From the NCBI GenBank assembly GCA_020055645.1, contig CM034549.1, positions 22,217,930-22,281,929 on the forward strand: a DNA stretch of 64,000 nucleotides, given 5' to 3'. Every line of letters starts with the position of its first letter. Positions within the stretch are counted from its first letter, which is position 1. Below are positions 59,706 through 64,000 of the stretch, in pieces. The notes under the pieces were generated by a model. The model saw only the letters and a list, made by a program, of their open reading frames with translations. It ran no database searches and had not been told where the DNA came from. A program made the translations under genes and the position numbers. The stretch comes from Tomocerus qinae. Its lineage: Eukaryota; Arthropoda; Collembola; Entomobryomorpha; Tomoceridae.

Positions 59706-62700
59706 ATATGTACCCAAATGTCAATTCATTTCTGGTAGCCCCACAGCCACACTAAAACGTAAATATTACATGACTCAAAAATATGGTAAGCATTTTACAT
59801 TCCACAGCATCTGATTCGTATACTACACATGCTATATAGCCTTCGAATTCCAAAATGTTTGTCTTTCCGTGTCTTGATTAGTACACATAACTACATTGTG
59901 AGTCATCAATTTGGTTTGAGTATGAGTAAAACGAAAGCATTCTTTGTAGTAAGATACCTTTGCGCTCTATGATAAGACTTAATAACGATTCCGGTTATTA
60001 ATTCAATCAAGTACGATAAGCCACCCCGTGGCGACCCATCACAATGAAACTAAGGCAAAACACATGCATAGTACCCATACCACGTCGTTCTCGCGTCGGG
60101 ATCACGCCTACATGTTCTTTATCTGATGAAGCACTTTCAAACTCCGACTGTGACCTCTGAATACACAAAGAATCCGAGAAATTATAGAGTGATGCATGGG
60201 AAACCCTTCTCCAAATTATATGCTTCAACTTATAATTATTTTAAATGTTTCACAGGCATAATCACAACCCTCGACAAAGGAATGGCGAAAAAATCAATAA
60301 GAAATAATTACTAATGCAACTAGAAACACAATCCTTAATAGTGCAGAAATAGAAGTGAAGAAAAGGGACTGAGATCACTCATTTTATCACAGGTACACTG
60401 ACAGACTGTGTTAGATAAGCAGGAAGTATTCAATCTAAAACACCGTCGGACAATCATTTGCTGATATTGATTAATCGCAGAGATGAAAATTGCGAAAATT
60501 ATACAAATGTGTTCCACACAGCATTGTAAAAGGTGCAACCTTCGTCCTCGACTGAATTAGACTTTAACGGATATCCTTTTGTATAATATTTACTTGCATA
60601 CTTATTTGAATGTCACTCGGGGCATATTACCTTCTATTTTTCCTCTTCTAGCATAGAATTACATTTGCTAAAAATGCTTGTGTGCCTGTTTACACGTGCA
60701 TATAGTACTTAATGTGATGCACATGCAAGGAAATAGTCACGATTGTTTCGACCTATGATGCCCTAGTAATTATCCCATCATGTAATCAGAATCTTCGTAG
60801 TATCCATATTAAAACGCACAGTCATCATCATCAACCAAATGGCACACCTACATATACAGAGAGAAACATGATTGTCTCATAAATATAGCTCACTTGTGCC
60901 TAAAAGCCAATTATTGCCAGATTTGTCGAAAGGTATTATTTAGTGAAATGCAACTACTCTGCACGACCCATTTTATGTATACTTAGCTTATCTAATAAAT
61001 CTGGGTATGCATTCACTCAGGTGAATTGAATAGGAAGATTAATTTAACAACCAAATGAAACTTGATGAAATAGTCGATTTTACAAGGTAAATGAAAACAA
61101 AGAGTTAAAATAGGATTTGAATGGCAATTAAAAGGGAACACATGTTTTATTCATATGCACACATTTATCTTGGTCCCAATAAATCTACATACAATTAGAG
61201 ACCGTGCATCACTTAAAATAGAACAAGATTCCAAATTTATTTATTGGGCTTGTTATACCTTTGCACAAATCTCTGTCACACACCACATGAGACATTTGCG
61301 ATATTTGAAACAATTTCAACAAATCCTCAGAACAATTAATTCTCGAAGAAATACAAAATTAATTACAAGTTTGAAACATTATGAGTCATTAAAATAATTT
61401 ATTGCATAAACAATCTAGGCTAGTAAAAAATTTACGCAATACTTCTTAGTAATTTATGAAAATATCGTAAATAATGACTAATAACAAGCGAGATGGTAAA
61501 TGTTATTCTTACTTCAGGCTCTCGCAGTTGTGCTTAATTTTGTGCTTTAGAAGTACCTATTTTCTTCTTTTCATTCTCAACTCTCTTTTGTAAACGATGT
61601 AAGCTTATATTACAATTTATATCGTTGCCCCAAAGGGTAAGAGTGCGCTAGGATTCAGGTAGCTGTTGGAAAGGAGTAAAAATTTAATGGGGAATGCACG
61701 ACGCAATTTCCTTGGTACGATTCGAGATTATAATTTACTACATTCCCAAAGGTTATTTACCATTCATCATTATATGTAAATAAATAATATACCTAGTGCA
61801 ACCAAAGAAGGTACTAGCGCATTAAATGCTCATTCAATATTAGTGTTATGTAAATAGGAAGTTAGCATACATTTTCCGTGGTAAGGTAAAACAAATCAAA
61901 AGCAAATACTCACTTCAATTAGTATGCGTAATTGTAATTGGATTCACACTAGCAACATTTCTGGTTTTCAACCAATAATAAATGTCACATAGGTACTCAA
62001 GACCCAAAAGCATTTAGGGAACTCATTTATGAACTCATTTCAGTTAGTGATTAATTAGCTGGGCATAATTTATCAACCAATATCGTGAAATTGCTCTTGT
62101 CGCAATTTTCTGTTTGAACATCCGCTTCTCGACTTATTAATGTATAGAGCAACTTGGACTATAGCAGTACGACAGGTCATGACTTTGCACGCAATCCTCC
62201 GTGATTATAATCATCATAATTCGTCGCACCGCTCACTAGGACTCTAATATGGGTCCTTCATGATTTTAACAGAGAATGAACAAGAAGAACAAACCAACAC
62301 CTTCCTAGTCACGTCGGACTGATCTTTCTACCATATATGTCAGAGTCTTGAAAGGAATATTAATTTTCTCACAAGTACATCGATTTAGACTTATAATTAG
62401 AATGAGAAGGTGTGTCTGAACAAATTGTTATGTATACCACAATAAAAAAATTTCGCCTTTACCTATTGAATGTTAGAAGTTTGAATGATGTGCCTAAAAT
62501 AAGCAATGCGCAAGTGTATCTGATGGGCTTTGTGAAAAATGTATTAAAATGGTGTCCAAAATTTTGTGTGCTCATAATAGAAAGAGGAAAATTCGTTTAA
62601 AATTAATGAAGGGATTTTAACGTGCATCATTCGTTATCATGGATCCTCCCGTGCCGTACTCCTAATTCGTAGGCTTTGAGATGACACTCTGGAAGACTGG

Positions 62701-64000
62701 GTTATTGCGGCGACAGCCCGTTGCCTCTCAAAGGCTACGTCATATATCCAGTATAGTGTTATGGCACTTTTGGATTGATTTTAGACTGTCTTCGTACTAG
62801 GTGTGCAATTCTATGTAACGAAAAATAACGACAGGTATATAATATATAGCAAAGCATGAATAGCATCACTATTAACGTAAGTATTGTTGGTACTATTTCA
62901 CACTTGAGTAGTTGTAGTAGTGTTGTAGTAGGTATATGAGCTCCAGAAGACTTTTTTTTTCATAGTGTTTGGGATCCCGAGTGTTCCAATTCATTCCATA
63001 TACAGTTTATTTCCAAAGGGGAAGCAGTCATCGTCAGAGACAAAGATTATCTCCGGTCGGAGATTGTGCAATACATCCATGGAATATAGAGAGATGTTCA
63101 GAGTTTGATCTGAAAATTCATCTGCATTCAGAAAACGATTTGTTTCGATTGCGATTTTTACTCACATGCCAGAGATTGCTTGTTTTACCCAAAATCCTTT
63201 TTTCCTCGTTCCCTCCAGAGAATATTCTTATATGCCAAGGGACAAATCGCGTAGGTATATTGACAATGCATGCTAGTTCCTAATACTACTATCTAGCACT
63301 TCTATTATCCATATCGCAGAAAACATTTAAAAGTTTACATATTCAAGGAAGGAAATGAAAACGGAGTTAAACAGTTTCTGTCGTGCCAATTTGAGGATTT
63401 TAAGAGTGGTAGATAACGGAAAAATTTATTGAACAATTTCCATCAGTACTAAAACTTTCTTTAAAAGACTTTTTCTGCAAAAGTCAAAATTATTTTCATA
63501 GTTCACGTTGTGCGTAGTAGCATGGTGAGCATTTTCATTGCCTATTTGCAAGCCATGCTTATCTTAGCACATCTAGTCATGAAATAGTCCACTATTAGTA
63601 GTGCTACAAAATGGTACCACAAAACCACGCAGATTTGCTTATCATGACAAAGTGCTAAAGTGCATTGTTATCGTGAAAAATACGAAGGAGAGATCTATAG
63701 CATATCGCAAATCAGACTTGGTCTCTGACAAATTGAAACTGACGACGAAAAGTACAAAAAGTACTCTTTAGAGATGTTTTGTTAATCCGGGGCAATACGA
63801 ATCTATTTCGGGTGCAATTAGGAATGGGCATAAACCACGATTCAGTTGAAGTTGACAAAAAAGACTAAGGATCAGAATCCAGACTTACTGGGTAGAACAA
63901 TCGGATACATTATTTAAGATTCACGTTCAAATTCCAATCTACTTAGAGCTCCATTTTCATTACTGCTGGCATTTATTTACTTATTTGACCTTATTTTCTT

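Larger units (their letters stand above)
57012..64000. other. Region upstream of the 5-HT1 receptor, no gene found
   Basis: 57012-57640 probably includes the receptor leader and promoter; a GC-richer patch lies at about 57450-57620. The 25-bp minisatellite is at 59379-59705. The rest shows no coding or RNA gene I can recognise. Confidence 0.65.

Noticed and set aside
62969..63283. 104-codon open frame on +
   Set aside because: No ATG at the start, no recognised family, and another frame of the same stretch looks equally plausible.
1..64000. tRNA, rRNA, CRISPR, operon or prokaryote-type features
   Set aside because: No cloverleaf with A/B boxes, rRNA core sequence or regularly spaced direct-repeat array was recognised, and the genome is clearly animal.

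Overview
The window is animal nuclear DNA: about two-thirds A+T, three spliced genes with GT-AG introns, and most of the length intronic or intergenic. The gene set points to an arthropod, probably a hexapod or close relative. It holds an alpha-PS2-type integrin with a 25-codon cassette exon like the one known from Drosophila, a parcas/SH3BP5-type gene, and a 5-HT1 serotonin receptor of the arthropod 5-HT1A kind. The species cannot be named from this sequence.

Layout. Positions 1-20469 (+) carry 16 exons of an integrin alpha subunit. They start inside the beta-propeller and run to the stop; the signal peptide and first propeller part lie before the window. All joins keep phase, giving 1013 visible residues. 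Positions 20837-23939 (-) carry five exons of an SH3BP5/parcas homologue, convergent with the integrin. The two genes' candidate poly(A) signals are 11 bp apart on opposite strands. About 18 kb (23.9-42.3 kb) follow with no gene I can support. This stretch holds a 216-bp hAT-type MITE with an 8-bp target duplication. Positions 42268-57011 (-) hold a complete six-exon serotonin receptor of 421 residues, including a 37-nt microexon that ends inside the DRY motif. From 57 kb to the end I see a possible receptor promoter region, a 25-bp minisatellite at 59.4-59.7 kb and otherwise anonymous A+T-rich DNA.

The genes are unrelated in function (cell-matrix adhesion, Rab11 traffic, monoamine signalling); their proximity looks incidental. 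The most unexpected non-gene signal is a dispersed octamer, GGAGAAAG/CTTTCTCC. I counted 24 copies by eye, all outside the exons, where base composition predicts one or two. No previously undescribed multi-gene system was seen.

Exon boundaries were placed by reading frames, GT-AG sites, phase and recalled family similarity. No alignment or database search was run.
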